A stretch of 64,000 nucleotides of DNA, from positions 1-64,000 of the forward strand of contig JAIXRC010000133.1 of the NCBI GenBank assembly GCA_027485415.1, given 5' to 3'. The notes beneath the pieces were generated by a model. It was not told the origin of the DNA, did no database searches, and saw nothing but the letters and a program-made list of their open reading frames with translations. Both the position numbers and the translations under genes were made by a program. Source of the stretch: Cryomorphaceae bacterium (lineage in GTDB: Bacteria; Bacteroidota; Bacteroidia; Flavobacteriales_D; Crocinitomicaceae). This document shows, in pieces, positions 27,142 through 36,573 of the stretch (position 1 is its first letter; each line of letters opens with the position of its first letter).

Positions 27142-27221
27142 TAAATTAATTTGAAAAGCAAGTTACGAAAATAATTAAAAAAACCCGACTTTTTCATAGG
27201 CCTCTTTTCACCTCAAAACCC

Positions 27222-27229
27222 TATTTTTG
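27222..27229 (+). promoter_or_regulatory. Candidate -7 element for asnS-rpoN
   Basis: TATTTTTG fits TAnnTTTG and ends 8 bases before the asnS ATG, again implying almost no leader. Confidence 0.45.
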
Positions 27230-27237
27230 TAACCATT

Positions 27238-28680
27238 ATGGGTGTTTCAATAAAAGAATTACTGCTTCAAAGCACACAAGTGGTTGGTTCTACCATAACC
27301 GTACAAGGTTGGGTTAGGGCCTTTCGAAGCAATCGTTTTCTACAAATCAATGATGGATCAACCTTAGGTACACTCCAAGCCGTAATTGATTTTAATGCTT
27401 TTCCAGAGGAGGAATTGCGCAAACTAACTACAGCAGCGGCCGTTAAACTAAGCGGCGAGGTGGTGGAGTCTATTGGCTCCGGCCAGTCGATCGAATTGTT
27501 GGTAAAAAATTTTGAGGTCTTAGGTCTGGCGGCAGCGGATGACGTTCAGAGAACTGTTATGCAGCCCAAGCGCCACAGTTTAGACTTTTTGAGAGAACAA
27601 GCACATTTCCGATTTCGAACCAATACGTTTGGAGCGGTTTTTAGAATTCGCCACTCGGTTTCCTACGCAATTCACCATTATTTTCACACCCACGGGTTTT
27701 ATTACCTGAATACCCCCATTGTTACCGGATCCGATGCAGAAGGTGCTGGAGAAATGTTCCGTGTAACGACGCTTGACGCCCAAAACCCACCACTTACCGA
27801 GGAAGGAAAGGTGGATTTTAGCCAAGACTTTTTTGGGAAACCGGTGAATTTAACCGTGTCGGGTCAATTGGAGGCAGAACTTGCAGCCTTAGCCCTTGGC
27901 AAAGTTTACACCTTTGGCCCCACTTTTAGAGCCGAAAACTCCAATACTTCGAGACACCTCGCTGAGTTTTGGATGATCGAGCCCGAAGTTGCGTTTAATG
28001 ACCTCCAAGCAAACATGGATTTAACCGAGGATTTCCTGAAGTTTATTTGCCGATTTGTGCTGGAGAATTGTCAAGAAGATCTACAGTTTTTAAACGACCG
28101 AGATCAGCAAGAACAGGCGCAAAAGCCTCAGCACGAGCGCAACGAGTTGTCGTTGATAGAACGCATCCAATTTGTGGTTGAAAATCCTTTCAAGCGTTTA
28201 ACCTACACCGAAGCGATCGAAGTATTGAAAAATTCCAACCACTACAAAAAGAAAAAATTTCAGTACGACGTGGAGTGGGGTATCGATTTGCAAAGCGAGC
28301 ACGAACGGTATTTAGTTGAAAAGGAATTCAAATGCCCTGTAATTTTGACCGATTATCCCGCCGAGATTAAAGCGTTTTATATGCGTTCCAATGACGACGG
28401 AAAAACGGTTGCGGCCATGGATGTGTTGTTCCCAGGAATTGGAGAAATCGTGGGGGGATCACAGCGTGAAGAACGGCTGGAGGTCTTGCAGCTGAAATGC
28501 GCCGCGTTTGGAATACCCGAAGAGGAATTGTGGTGGTACATGGATACGCGACGCATTGGAACGGTGCCTCACGCAGGATTCGGCTTGGGCTTGGAACGCA
28601 TGATCATGTTTGTCACGGGAATGACCAATATCCGGGATGTGATTCCCTTCCCAAGAACCCCTTTGAATGCTTCGTTTTAA
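27238..28680 (+). CDS. asnS: Asparagine--tRNA ligase
   Basis: Class IIb aminoacyl-tRNA synthetase, 480 residues. An N-terminal OB-fold anticodon-binding domain ('TVQGWVRAFRSNRFLQINDGS') is followed by the class II core: motif 2 is 'FRAENSNTSRHLAEFWMIEPE' in part and motif 3 'GFGLGLERMIMFVTG'. The loop '...NIRDVIPFPRTP' ends the protein, as in AsnRS. The stop codon overlaps the rpoN start (TAATG). Confidence 0.96.
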   Translation: MGVSIKELLLQSTQVVGSTITVQGWVRAFRSNRFLQINDGSTLGTLQAVIDFNAFPEEELRKLTTAAAVKLSGEVVESIGSGQSIELLVKNFEVLGLAAADDVQRTVMQPKRHSLDFLREQAHFRFRTNTFGAVFRIRHSVSYAIHHYFHTHGFYYLNTPIVTGSDAEGAGEMFRVTTLDAQNPPLTEEGKVDFSQDFFGKPVNLTVSGQLEAELAALALGKVYTFGPTFRAENSNTSRHLAEFWMIEPEVAFNDLQANMDLTEDFLKFICRFVLENCQEDLQFLNDRDQQEQAQKPQHERNELSLIERIQFVVENPFKRLTYTEAIEVLKNSNHYKKKKFQYDVEWGIDLQSEHERYLVEKEFKCPVILTDYPAEIKAFYMRSNDDGKTVAAMDVLFPGIGEIVGGSQREERLEVLQLKCAAFGIPEEELWWYMDTRRIGTVPHAGFGLGLERMIMFVTGMTNIRDVIPFPRTPLNASF

Positions 28681-30113
28681 TGGCACTTAAGCAACAATTT
28701 ACCCAACGACAGGACCTGCGTTTATCGCCGCAGCAAATTCAATTGATGAAATTGCTGCAAATACCTGCGGCGGAATTGGACCAGCGCATTCAACAGGAAA
28801 TCGAGGAAAATCCCGCCTTGGAGCAAGGCGAAGATGAAACCCAAGAATCCTTGGATAGCGAAGAGTCTGGTGCCGACGAGGAAGCTTTTGATTTCTCGGA
28901 ATATTTCGATGAAGATTCAGCGGATTATAAAACGCAGGTGAACAATCATTCCAAAGATGACGAGGAGCGGAGCGTCCCTATTTCGGGGGAAAACACCTTT
29001 CAAGACCGGTTAATGGAGCAATTGCAGTGGAACGAACTCAGCGAGGAAGAGCTTACGATCGCGGAGGTCATTGTTGGAAACCTGGACGAGTCGGGATATT
29101 TAAACCGATCCCTGGAGGCCTTGGTAGACGACTTGGCCTTTCATTACAATGTTAGTGTTACCGAACAAGAAGTGTTGGGTGTTTTGCATCAAATTCAAGA
29201 ATTGGATCCCGCCGGGGTAGGAGCTCGGACCTTGCAAGAGTGTCTATTACTTCAAGCGCAGCGAAGAAACGACGGCAGTCGGTTGAAATATCTGGTGGTG
29301 AAGGCCTTGAAAGATTGTTTTGAGGCGTTTACCAAAAAGCATTACGACAAAATGGCGTTGAAGCTTAAAATCGAGGAGGATGAGTTAAAACAAGTAATCA
29401 ATGAAGTTCTGAAATTAAATCCCAAACCAGGAGGTTCCGTTAAAGGAAATGATAAGGCTGTGCAGCAGGTTATTCCAGATTTCATACTTAACGAAGTGGA
29501 TGGTGTTTTCGATTTGACCTTGAACGCGCGCAATGCTCCAGATTTAAAAATCAGCCGAGAATATCAAACTTTAATGCGCACATTTTCTGAGGGGGCTAAA
29601 ACGTCAAAAAGCGATAAACAAGCCTTGACGTTTGTTAAGCACAAAGTGGAGTCTGCAAAAGGGTTCATTGATGCAATCAAGCAGCGCCATGAAACCCTCT
29701 ACCTTACGATGAGTGCTATTTTAGAATACCAAGAAGCATTTTTCCTTACAGGGGATAACACGAAATTAAGGCCCATGATTTTGAAGGATATCGCGGATCG
29801 GGTTCAGATGGATATTTCCACGATTTCTCGTGTTGCCAACAGCAAGCATGTTCAAACAAACCATGGTATTTACCTTCTTAAAAATCTATTCTCCGAAGCA
29901 ATGACAACCGATACGGGTGAAGAAGTTTCGTCGCGTGAAGTGAAACAAATTTTAAGGGAGGCCATAGAAAAAGAAGATAAAAAAGCGCCCATTCCCGATG
30001 AAAAGTTAATGGCCATCTTGAATGAAAAAGGATATAACATTGCCCGAAGAACGGTTGCTAAATATCGGGAACAGTTGAATATTCCCGTTGCCCGGCTCAG
30101 AAAAGAACTCTAA
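28680..30113 (+). CDS. rpoN: RNA polymerase sigma-54 factor
   Basis: Alternative sigma factor that needs AAA+ enhancer-binding activators. I start at the ATG at 28680 (477 residues), sharing a base with the asnS stop; the track start lies inside asnS in another frame. The Gln-rich region I ('LSPQQIQLMKLLQIPAAELDQ') is at the N-terminus, an acidic region II follows, the core-binding domain is in the middle, and the RpoN box 'ARRTVAKYREQL' is near the C-terminus. No sigma-54 activator gene is in the window. Confidence 0.96.
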   Translation: MALKQQFTQRQDLRLSPQQIQLMKLLQIPAAELDQRIQQEIEENPALEQGEDETQESLDSEESGADEEAFDFSEYFDEDSADYKTQVNNHSKDDEERSVPISGENTFQDRLMEQLQWNELSEEELTIAEVIVGNLDESGYLNRSLEALVDDLAFHYNVSVTEQEVLGVLHQIQELDPAGVGARTLQECLLLQAQRRNDGSRLKYLVVKALKDCFEAFTKKHYDKMALKLKIEEDELKQVINEVLKLNPKPGGSVKGNDKAVQQVIPDFILNEVDGVFDLTLNARNAPDLKISREYQTLMRTFSEGAKTSKSDKQALTFVKHKVESAKGFIDAIKQRHETLYLTMSAILEYQEAFFLTGDNTKLRPMILKDIADRVQMDISTISRVANSKHVQTNHGIYLLKNLFSEAMTTDTGEEVSSREVKQILREAIEKEDKKAPIPDEKLMAILNEKGYNIARRTVAKYREQLNIPVARLRKEL

Positions 30114-30114
30114 T

Positions 30115-30762
30115 ATGAAGGGTTCAGCGAAAATTATTACCTGGTTATCCCTTCCCTTGTATATTCCGGTTGTGGCCTTACTGATCGTATTGTATGCCCC
30201 TGTAAAACCTTTGGATTTTAGCGAGCTGGTGTTATTTCAAATACCGCAAAAGGTCAAAGCGATTTTGCTACTAATATTTACGCTTTTTTATATCGTTGCG
30301 CCGGGAATATCCTTCCTTGGATTGCAGCGCATGAAGGTTATATCCACGGTAGAAATGGAAGAACGAAAGGAACGAAACTTGCCTTTGGTGATTATGTTAC
30401 TTTATGGAACCATGCTGTTTTTTTTATTGCGACAAAGCGACCCTCAGAACTTACTTCCAGAGGCTATTTACGCCATAATTGTTTCGGGGGTATGTTTGAA
30501 TTTTACTGCGTTAATCGCGAATTACTGGTTCAAACTTTCCTTGCATACGGCGGGAACGGGATTTTTATTTGGGTTTGTGTTTTGGTTTTCCCAACAGCAC
30601 GACCCCCCATTAATTTATACGCTTGAAACTATTTTGATTTGTGCCTTTCTGGTTTTTTCAGCGAGGTGGATTTTAGGCAAACACAGCTTGTTGGAGCTGG
30701 TTTCAGGGATCCTTATTGCTTCAACGCAAACATGGTTGGTTTGCCATATCTTTTACGGTTAA
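30115..30762 (+). CDS. Multi-pass membrane protein, PAP2-like but without clear catalytic motifs
   Basis: 215 residues from the ATG at 30115, one base after the rpoN stop; the track start is inside rpoN. It has about six membrane segments, and the loops contain 'QRMKVISTVEMEERKERNLP'. Its length and layout recall type 2 phosphatidic acid phosphatases; 'KLSLHTAGTGFLFGF' sits where a PSGH motif would be, but the KxxxxxxRP and SRxxxxxHxxxD motifs are absent. I treat it as a membrane protein of unknown function, possibly a degenerate PAP2 relative. Probably co-transcribed with asnS and rpoN. Confidence 0.65.
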   Translation: MKGSAKIITWLSLPLYIPVVALLIVLYAPVKPLDFSELVLFQIPQKVKAILLLIFTLFYIVAPGISFLGLQRMKVISTVEMEERKERNLPLVIMLLYGTMLFFLLRQSDPQNLLPEAIYAIIVSGVCLNFTALIANYWFKLSLHTAGTGFLFGFVFWFSQQHDPPLIYTLETILICAFLVFSARWILGKHSLLELVSGILIASTQTWLVCHIFYG

Positions 30763-30782
30763 ATGGTCGAGGACCAAGGGGA

Positions 30783-32627
30783 CTACTCCACCGTCACCGA
30801 TTTCGCTAAATTTCTCGGTTGGTCTACGTTGCAACCGCGCATTACAGCGATAAAATAAGAAAGCAATTGCAATGGAACAGTCGCTAATAGAGGAACCAAA
30901 ACCTCATCGGCCGCTGGGATTTCAATCACATGGTCCGCCATGGCCTTTACATGGGTGTCACCCTCGGTCACAATAGCAATGATTTTTCCTTTCCTGGCCT
31001 TCACTTCTTGAATGTTAGAAACCACCTTTTCATAGGAATTTCCTTGCGTAGCGATCACAAACACCGGCATGTTTTCGTCAATTAAGGCAATCGGGCCGTG
31101 CTTCATTTCAGCTGCAGGATAGCCTTCCGCGTGAATATAGGAAATCTCCTTCAGTTTAAGCGCGCCCTCTAACGCAACGGGGAACGAGGACCCTCTGCCA
31201 AGGTATAAGGCGTTAGACGCGTCCTTATAGGCTTTTGAGATAGACTCAACGTGGTCGTTCTTCGCCAGAATTTGTTTTACTTTTTCCGGAATGGCTTCAA
31301 GTTCAGATAACAGCTCATGGAAGCGGGATTGACTTATCGTTCCTTTTTTATGGGCCAATTGCAAGGCCATTAAGGTGAGAATTGTTACTTGTGCCGTAAA
31401 TGCTTTCGTAGACGCCACGCCAATTTCAGGGCCAGCATGCGTATAGTAGCCCGCATCGGTAATACGTGAAATAGAGGATCCCACGACGTTACAGATACCA
31501 AGAATGGTTGCGCCTTTACTTTTAGCAAGTTCAAGGGCCGCAAGGGTGTCTGCCGTTTCCCCTGACTGAGAAATGGCAATCACCACATCGTTTTCATGGA
31601 TAATGGGATTTCGATAACGGAATTCACTCGCGTATTCTACTTCCACATTAATTCGTGCTAAGTCTTCCAGTAAATATTCTCCCACCAATCCGGCGTGCCA
31701 AGATGTTCCACAGGCTACAATAATCAAGCGATTTGCTTGAATCATTTTCTGCTCATAGTCGCGGATTCCACCCAAGGAAATCCATCCTTTTTCTGCGTTT
31801 AAGCGCCCTCTAAAACAATCGTGTATCGAACGCGGCTGCTCGTGAATTTCTTTTAACATGAAATGCTCGTAGCCTCCCTTTTCTAGGGCTTCAAGCTCTA
31901 ATTCTAATTTTTGAATGTAGGGTGTTTTGGGTTGGTCTCCAATGTTATACAGCTTCAATCCTTCCTTGCGATCGATTACAGCAATCTCCTCGTCTTCCAT
32001 ATAGACCACATTCTTGGTGTACTCTACGATGGGGGAGGCATCGGATGCACAAAAATATTCGCCGTTTTCTCCAATCCCTACTACAAGTGGGCTGCTTTTT
32101 CTTGCCGCCACAAGTCGGTCGGGAAAATCAGGGGATATCGCCACAATTGCATAGGCCCCAACCACATGGTTCAGCGCAATTCGTAGGGCTTCGCCATACC
32201 ATACGCCTTCTACTTTGGAAATATCGTCCACCAAATGAACTAATACTTCGGTATCTGTTTCACTGCGAAAGCTATATCCTTTGTTGATTAGTTCCTTTTT
32301 TATGGCATCGTAGTTTTCAATAATCCCATTGTGAATAAGCGCAATTTTTCCGTCGGAGGAATAATGGGGATGGGCATTAATGTCGTTGGGCTCACCGTGG
32401 GTTGCCCAACGGGTATGGCCTATTCCAGCGGTTCCTTGAACGCTTTCTTGCGCAATTAACGCCTCGAGATTCGACACTTTTCCTTGTTTCTTGTAGACGC
32501 TAAGCGCGCCATTGTTTGAAATAGCGATACCCGCAGAGTCGTATCCGCGGTACTCTAAGCGTTTTAATCCTTTAATAATGATGGGATACGCCTCTTTATG
32601 ACCAATGTATGCAACAATTCCGCACAT
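30783..32627 (-). CDS. glmS: Glutamine--fructose-6-phosphate aminotransferase (isomerizing)
   Basis: Makes glucosamine-6-phosphate from fructose-6-phosphate and glutamine, the entry to UDP-GlcNAc for peptidoglycan and LPS. The N-terminal nucleophile is the Cys of 'MCGIVAYIG'; the glutaminase domain covers about residues 1-220, followed by two SIS sugar-isomerase domains ('CGTSWHAGL', 'SQSGETADTL', 'LGRGSSFPVALEGALKLKE'). The C-terminus 'DQPRNLAKSVTVE' is the typical GlmS end. At 614 residues it is full length. Third gene of the run GT5 - DUF4270 - glmS, with 2 bases before its start. Confidence 0.98.
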   Translation of the reverse strand: MCGIVAYIGHKEAYPIIIKGLKRLEYRGYDSAGIAISNNGALSVYKKQGKVSNLEALIAQESVQGTAGIGHTRWATHGEPNDINAHPHYSSDGKIALIHNGIIENYDAIKKELINKGYSFRSETDTEVLVHLVDDISKVEGVWYGEALRIALNHVVGAYAIVAISPDFPDRLVAARKSSPLVVGIGENGEYFCASDASPIVEYTKNVVYMEDEEIAVIDRKEGLKLYNIGDQPKTPYIQKLELELEALEKGGYEHFMLKEIHEQPRSIHDCFRGRLNAEKGWISLGGIRDYEQKMIQANRLIIVACGTSWHAGLVGEYLLEDLARINVEVEYASEFRYRNPIIHENDVVIAISQSGETADTLAALELAKSKGATILGICNVVGSSISRITDAGYYTHAGPEIGVASTKAFTAQVTILTLMALQLAHKKGTISQSRFHELLSELEAIPEKVKQILAKNDHVESISKAYKDASNALYLGRGSSFPVALEGALKLKEISYIHAEGYPAAEMKHGPIALIDENMPVFVIATQGNSYEKVVSNIQEVKARKGKIIAIVTEGDTHVKAMADHVIEIPAADEVLVPLLATVPLQLLSYFIAVMRGCNVDQPRNLAKSVTVE

Positions 32628-32629
32628 AA

Positions 32630-33904
32630 CTAAAAATTCGTGTAGGTAATAATGATTTTAGGACGCATCTTGTTAAGGGTGTTTTGTCCATTAAAGATAA
32701 TCCGTTCTGCGGAATTAACGAAGAATCGAGGAGAAACTATTAATCCGGTGTTTTCAATATCTTGGTTGATGACGGCTTGAACGTATTGTTTCACGTCGGC
32801 CGTAAATTCTTTTTTTGATTCAGAGTAAGCCCCAGTTACCCCCGTGTTGATGTATCCTTGCGAGGCAGCTGATTTTTTGGTGGCAAAGCTAACCAATGCC
32901 CCAGGCTTGTATTTGTTTCCGATGGCATATTGAATAGGAAGATGGATTTCCGCCCGATGGATTAATTGATTTTTGGTGAATTTTTCTAAGCCAGGAATCA
33001 CAATCTTCGAACGAACACCAAAAGCCTGAGCATAAAACTCTTTCATTCCCACGGAAGGGTTGTTGTTCACCGTTTCAACGGGAGTATTGTTGCGGTTGAT
33101 GTCAACATGGGAGAAATCTGCACATATGGAATTCATTAGAAAATCATAGGTTTTTGACGTTCCTGCTTGACGGTAATAAATGGTAAGTTTTGTGCCGGGG
33201 TCGTTGAGGTTGAAGTAAAACACCCCCCCCTGACCATTGGACACCGAAGGATTGTTGACTCGGACATAAAGTCCTTTGAAATAATTTTGAAACGCGTCAT
33301 TGGAGGCAAAAGCCCCGCTTCCATTGCTGGCTGCCGCAATGAATTGTTTGGCGAGCAGGGTGTCTAAATAAATCCTGAGCTGTGCCTGAACGCTGTCTTG
33401 TCCAATGAGGTTATAATTCAACGGGTCTGGTGTAATAAGGCTTCGATTGGGGTCGACCAAGGATGTTGAGGAGTGGGCAATATGGCTGAATGAATAGTAA
33501 GTTGAGTCATTGTACATGGGGGCGCTCACTTCGAACACTTCAAAAGTTTGAGCCGATAAATCACCGTAATATCCTGCGTATTCCAAACCTAAGACCATCG
33601 AATCCACCACAATTTCATTGATGTTGCCAAAATCGGGGTTAGTTCCTGTAATCCGAAGCTGAGTGTAAAATGATGCATTAAAATCTCCGAACACCGGGTC
33701 TTTGTATTGGCCCAGAACAACGTTGGAAACGTTGTCGGTTATCACGGAGTCTTCAATAAGGACCGATGAAGCAAGGTAAAAGGTATCGGTGGTAATTCCG
33801 TTTAAATATTGGTTGGAATTCAATAAGTCTTTACCCAGGGTGTTTTCCTTTTTGCGGCAAGCAACCACAGCAATAAGAATGGAAAGAAAAACCAACCAAC
33901 GCAT
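32630..33904 (-). CDS. DUF4270 family lipoprotein
   Basis: A 424-residue protein with a lipoprotein signal peptide (lipobox 'VVAC' at about residues 13-16). The mature part is beta-rich and begins with 'ENTLGKDLLNSNQ', then Asp/Thr-rich strands, and ends '...MRPKIIITYTNF'. The pattern and the place between a GT5 enzyme and glmS fit DUF4270, a Bacteroidota-specific family of unknown function. Probably a cell-surface or periplasmic lipoprotein tied to glycan handling, but that is guilt by association. Confidence 0.8.
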   Translation of the reverse strand: MRWLVFLSILIAVVACRKKENTLGKDLLNSNQYLNGITTDTFYLASSVLIEDSVITDNVSNVVLGQYKDPVFGDFNASFYTQLRITGTNPDFGNINEIVVDSMVLGLEYAGYYGDLSAQTFEVFEVSAPMYNDSTYYSFSHIAHSSTSLVDPNRSLITPDPLNYNLIGQDSVQAQLRIYLDTLLAKQFIAAASNGSGAFASNDAFQNYFKGLYVRVNNPSVSNGQGGVFYFNLNDPGTKLTIYYRQAGTSKTYDFLMNSICADFSHVDINRNNTPVETVNNNPSVGMKEFYAQAFGVRSKIVIPGLEKFTKNQLIHRAEIHLPIQYAIGNKYKPGALVSFATKKSAASQGYINTGVTGAYSESKKEFTADVKQYVQAVINQDIENTGLIVSPRFFVNSAERIIFNGQNTLNKMRPKIIITYTNF

Positions 33905-33913
33905 ATTAACGCT

Positions 33914-34738
33914 TTATTTTACTGCGACCTTAGCATCGATGATACCATCAAAAAAAGAGGAGAAAGCCTTCGCTTGATGTTCTTCCTCTACATACTCCAG
34001 TTTGGGTAGATTCAAATCATCGTAAATGGTTTTGAGGGACTGATTAACCAAAGGCTCAGCCAAAGTCAATCCGTCACAATGCGACAAAACCACACGGGTA
34101 AAAGCCTCAAAAGTGGGGGTTTTCAGGGAGTCAAGAACCGATTTTGGAAAACCGTCAAATGCTAATTTTTGCGCCAATCGAACGTCCAATGTTTCTGAGA
34201 ATGAGTCGTTGTATAAGTGGTATACGACTTTGGTTTCTTTGAAATGCGGGTCTTTCTTGTAATAGTGTTTGATGTAAAGAGCCATCATGCCGGTGAACCA
34301 TCCATGGCAATGAATAATATCCGGTTGCCACCCCAGTTTTTTGAGCGTCTCAAGCACACCTCTAACAAAAAACATGGAACGCTCGTCGTTGTCGGCACAA
34401 AGGCCTCCATCTTCATTTACCAAGCCTTCTTTCCTTCGAAAGAAGTCGTCGTTGTCAATGAAATACACCTGCATTTTTGCGGCGGCTACAGAAGCCACTT
34501 TAATGATCAATGGGTGGTCTTGGTCGTCGATTGAAATGTTGAGGCCTGACAAGCGAATTACTTCGTGCAATTGATGCCTGCGTTCGTTGATTAGTCCGTA
34601 TCTAGGCGTGAAAACGCGAATTTCTTTTCCTTCCTCTTGCGTTGATTGAGCGATTCGAAGGCTGTGGTTCGCAATATTGGATTTGGTTAGAAAAGGAGAA
34701 ATCTCTTGAGAAACAAATAATACACGTTTTTTTTCCAT
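33914..34738 (-). CDS. GT5-type glycogen/starch synthase-like protein (single domain)
   Basis: I start at the ATG at 34738 ('MEKKRVLFVSQEISPF'), giving 274 residues; the track start adds 71 residues of unlikely sequence. The protein matches only the N-terminal Glyco_transf_5 half of glycogen synthase (ADP-glucose donor family): 'FVSQEISPFLTKSNIANH', 'VFTPRYGLINER', 'IIHCHGWFTGMMALYIK'. The C-terminal GT1 half that binds the nucleotide sugar is missing. Short versions of this kind occur beside panC, DUF4270 and glmS in Flavobacteriales. It may be a regulatory or specialised glycosyltransferase; catalytic ability alone is doubtful. Confidence 0.8.
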   Translation of the reverse strand: MEKKRVLFVSQEISPFLTKSNIANHSLRIAQSTQEEGKEIRVFTPRYGLINERRHQLHEVIRLSGLNISIDDQDHPLIIKVASVAAAKMQVYFIDNDDFFRRKEGLVNEDGGLCADNDERSMFFVRGVLETLKKLGWQPDIIHCHGWFTGMMALYIKHYYKKDPHFKETKVVYHLYNDSFSETLDVRLAQKLAFDGFPKSVLDSLKTPTFEAFTRVVLSHCDGLTLAEPLVNQSLKTIYDDLNLPKLEYVEEEHQAKAFSSFFDGIIDAKVAVK

Positions 34739-34766
34739 AGATTTCAATTTCAAATAAATAGGGGTG

Positions 34767-34774
34767 CAAAGGTA
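34767..34774 (-). promoter_or_regulatory. Candidate -7 element for the GT5-DUF4270-glmS operon
   Basis: TACCTTTG on the minus strand, 28 bases from the start codon; fits TAnnTTTG. Divergent to the panC element 31 bases away. Confidence 0.4.
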
Positions 34775-34805
34775 GGGAAAACCTATGAAAGTTCCTAAAA
34801 ACACA

Positions 34806-34813
34806 TAGCTTTG
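34806..34813 (+). promoter_or_regulatory. Candidate -7 element for panC
   Basis: TAGCTTTG fits TAnnTTTG and ends 17 bases before the panC ATG. No -33 TTG is evident. Confidence 0.35.
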
Positions 34814-34830
34814 CCAGGACAAGCCATAGA

Positions 34831-35676
34831 ATGACTCAACAAATAACAGCGGTTTCTGCCTTAGCATCCTTCCTTCATAAAGCAAAGTCCCGGGGTCAAA
34901 CGGTTGGTTTCGTGCCCACCATGGGGGCCTTGCATGAAGGACACCTTGCAATTGTCCGAAAGGCGCGTCAAGAAAACAACCTCACGGTTGTGAGCATTTA
35001 TGTGAACGAGCGCCAGTTCAATAATTCCGAAGATTTTTTAAAATACCCCCGTCATGAAGAAAGCGACCTTTCTCTCTTGCAGGGGGAGGGGGTAGATATC
35101 GTTTATTTTCCTCAAACAGCGGAACTTTTCACGCAGGAGAATTTACCGATTAATTTTTCTTTGAACGGATTGGATGTGCTTCTTGAAGGGGCCTCGCGGC
35201 CAGGCCACTTTAAGGGGGTGGTTGAGGTGGTACACGCGCTCTTTATGCATGTACAGCCCACGAAAGCCTACTTTGGATTGAAGGATTTTCAGCAGGTGGC
35301 CGTCCTTCGCAAAATGGTCAAGGAGCTGCAATTACCGGTGGAATTAGTGGCGGTTCCTACGGTAAGGGCAGAAAACGGCTTGGCCTTAAGCAGCCGTAAC
35401 CAAAGGCTCAGCGAAGAGCAACGGCAGGAGGCACTTATCCTGTTTAAGACCTTATGCTTTTTGAAAGAACACTATCAGAAAACACCCCACAATGAGTTGC
35501 TAGCTCAAGCCAAAGCGAATATCCACTCAAGCTCTTTAAAACTGGATTATCTGGAAATCGTAGACCCCGAAACCTTAATTTCATTGAACGAGCATCATCC
35601 TCAGGCTTTAGCTTGTGTTGCTGCCTTTTGCGGGGAGGTGCGTTTAATTGACAATATGCTTTTGATTGCCCAGTGA
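34831..35676 (+). CDS. panC: Pantothenate synthetase
   Basis: Joins pantoate and beta-alanine with ATP to make pantothenate (vitamin B5, CoA precursor). Signatures: 'VPTMGALHEGHLAIV' with the HIGH-like motif, 'RPGHFKGVVEVV' and 'LSSRNQRLS'. At 281 residues it is full length. panD, which supplies the beta-alanine, follows after 37 bases. Confidence 0.96.
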   Translation: MTQQITAVSALASFLHKAKSRGQTVGFVPTMGALHEGHLAIVRKARQENNLTVVSIYVNERQFNNSEDFLKYPRHEESDLSLLQGEGVDIVYFPQTAELFTQENLPINFSLNGLDVLLEGASRPGHFKGVVEVVHALFMHVQPTKAYFGLKDFQQVAVLRKMVKELQLPVELVAVPTVRAENGLALSSRNQRLSEEQRQEALILFKTLCFLKEHYQKTPHNELLAQAKANIHSSSLKLDYLEIVDPETLISLNEHHPQALACVAAFCGEVRLIDNMLLIAQ

Positions 35677-35691
35677 ATTAAATTACTTTTG
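35661..35691 (+). promoter_or_regulatory. Candidate promoter for panD: TTTG - 19 bases - TACTTTTG
   Basis: A TTTG at 35661-35664, a 19-base gap and TACTTTTG at 35684-35691 fit the Bacteroidota -33/-7 pattern well. The -33 part lies in the last codons of panC, so panD and the gene after it may be transcribed separately as well as with panC. Confidence 0.5.
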
Positions 35692-35713
35692 CCCTCTATA
35701 AACGCAAGGGGAA

Positions 35714-36067
35714 ATGCAAATCCAAGTATTAAAATCTAAAATTCACCGTGTTACGGTGACCCAAGCCGACTTAAACTACATAGGAAGCATCACTATCGAT
35801 GAACGACTGATGAACGCAGCAAATATTTTGGAAGGAGAAAAGGTGCAAGTGGTGAATGTGAACAACGGCGAACGTTTGGAAACGTATGTAATTAAGGGAG
35901 AAAAAGACTCCGGAACGATATGTTTGAACGGTCCTGCTGCTCGCAAAGCGGCCGTAGGCGATATTGTTATTATCATCAGTTACGCCACCATGGATTTTGA
36001 AGCGGCGAAAACCTTCAAGCCTTTGTTAGTTTTCCCCAAAGAGTCCACCAACTTATTGATGCCGTGA
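35714..36067 (+). CDS. panD: Aspartate 1-decarboxylase
   Basis: Decarboxylates aspartate to beta-alanine for pantothenate synthesis. The proenzyme is cut at a Gly-Ser bond to form a pyruvoyl group; here this is the GS of 'NYIGSITID' at about residues 24-25. '[28 protein letters not shown]' is the usual core and 117 residues is the usual length. Its stop overlaps the next start (GTGA). Confidence 0.96.
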   Translation: MQIQVLKSKIHRVTVTQADLNYIGSITIDERLMNAANILEGEKVQVVNVNNGERLETYVIKGEKDSGTICLNGPAARKAAVGDIVIIISYATMDFEAAKTFKPLLVFPKESTNLLMP

Positions 36068-36573
36068 AACGTTTAGAATACGTACAGTCTAAAATTATTT
36101 CCATTGCTCAGGCCGCTCAAATGGCAGAAATCTACCGTTTAAGCCAACAAAAAGTGGTGTTTACCAACGGGTGTTTTGATTTGTTGCATTTAGGCCATAT
36201 AACCTATTTAGCTCAAGCAGCAGGTTTGGGAAATAAATTGTTCGTAGCGGTCAACGACGATTCGTCTGTTCGTAGCCTCGCTAAAGGGGCAAATCGACCG
36301 ATTAACCCTGAATTCGCTCGGGCAATGGTGTTGGCTTCTTTAGGATTTGTGAATCACGTGCTGGTGTTTTCGGAGCCCACCCCTCTCAAGGCGATTGAGG
36401 CGATTAAACCAGATTTCATCGTTAAAGGCGCAGATTACGACGCTTCTGTGAATGATGAGTCCGACAAACGGTATATTGTTGGTAAAAACGAGGCGGTGGC
36501 TTGGGGGGGAATTACGCAAACCATTGCAATGGTGGAAGGATATTCAACGACTCTATTGCTTTCGAAGGGCTAG
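36064..36573 (+). CDS. D-glycero-beta-D-manno-heptose 1-phosphate adenylyltransferase (RfaE domain II-like)
   Basis: Nucleotidyltransferase of the cytidylyltransferase-like superfamily, 169 residues. The motif '[18 protein letters not shown]' holds the HxGH nucleotide-binding site; '[16 protein letters not shown]' and 'KGADYD' match the adenylyltransferase half of HldE/RfaE. It most likely makes ADP-heptose for LPS inner core or surface glycans, although the kinase half is not in the window. Start codon GTG overlaps the panD stop. Its 3' end overlaps the carotenoid cyclase gene by 21 bases on the opposite strand. Confidence 0.82.
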   Translation: MKRLEYVQSKIISIAQAAQMAEIYRLSQQKVVFTNGCFDLLHLGHITYLAQAAGLGNKLFVAVNDDSSVRSLAKGANRPINPEFARAMVLASLGFVNHVLVFSEPTPLKAIEAIKPDFIVKGADYDASVNDESDKRYIVGKNEAVAWGGITQTIAMVEGYSTTLLLSKG

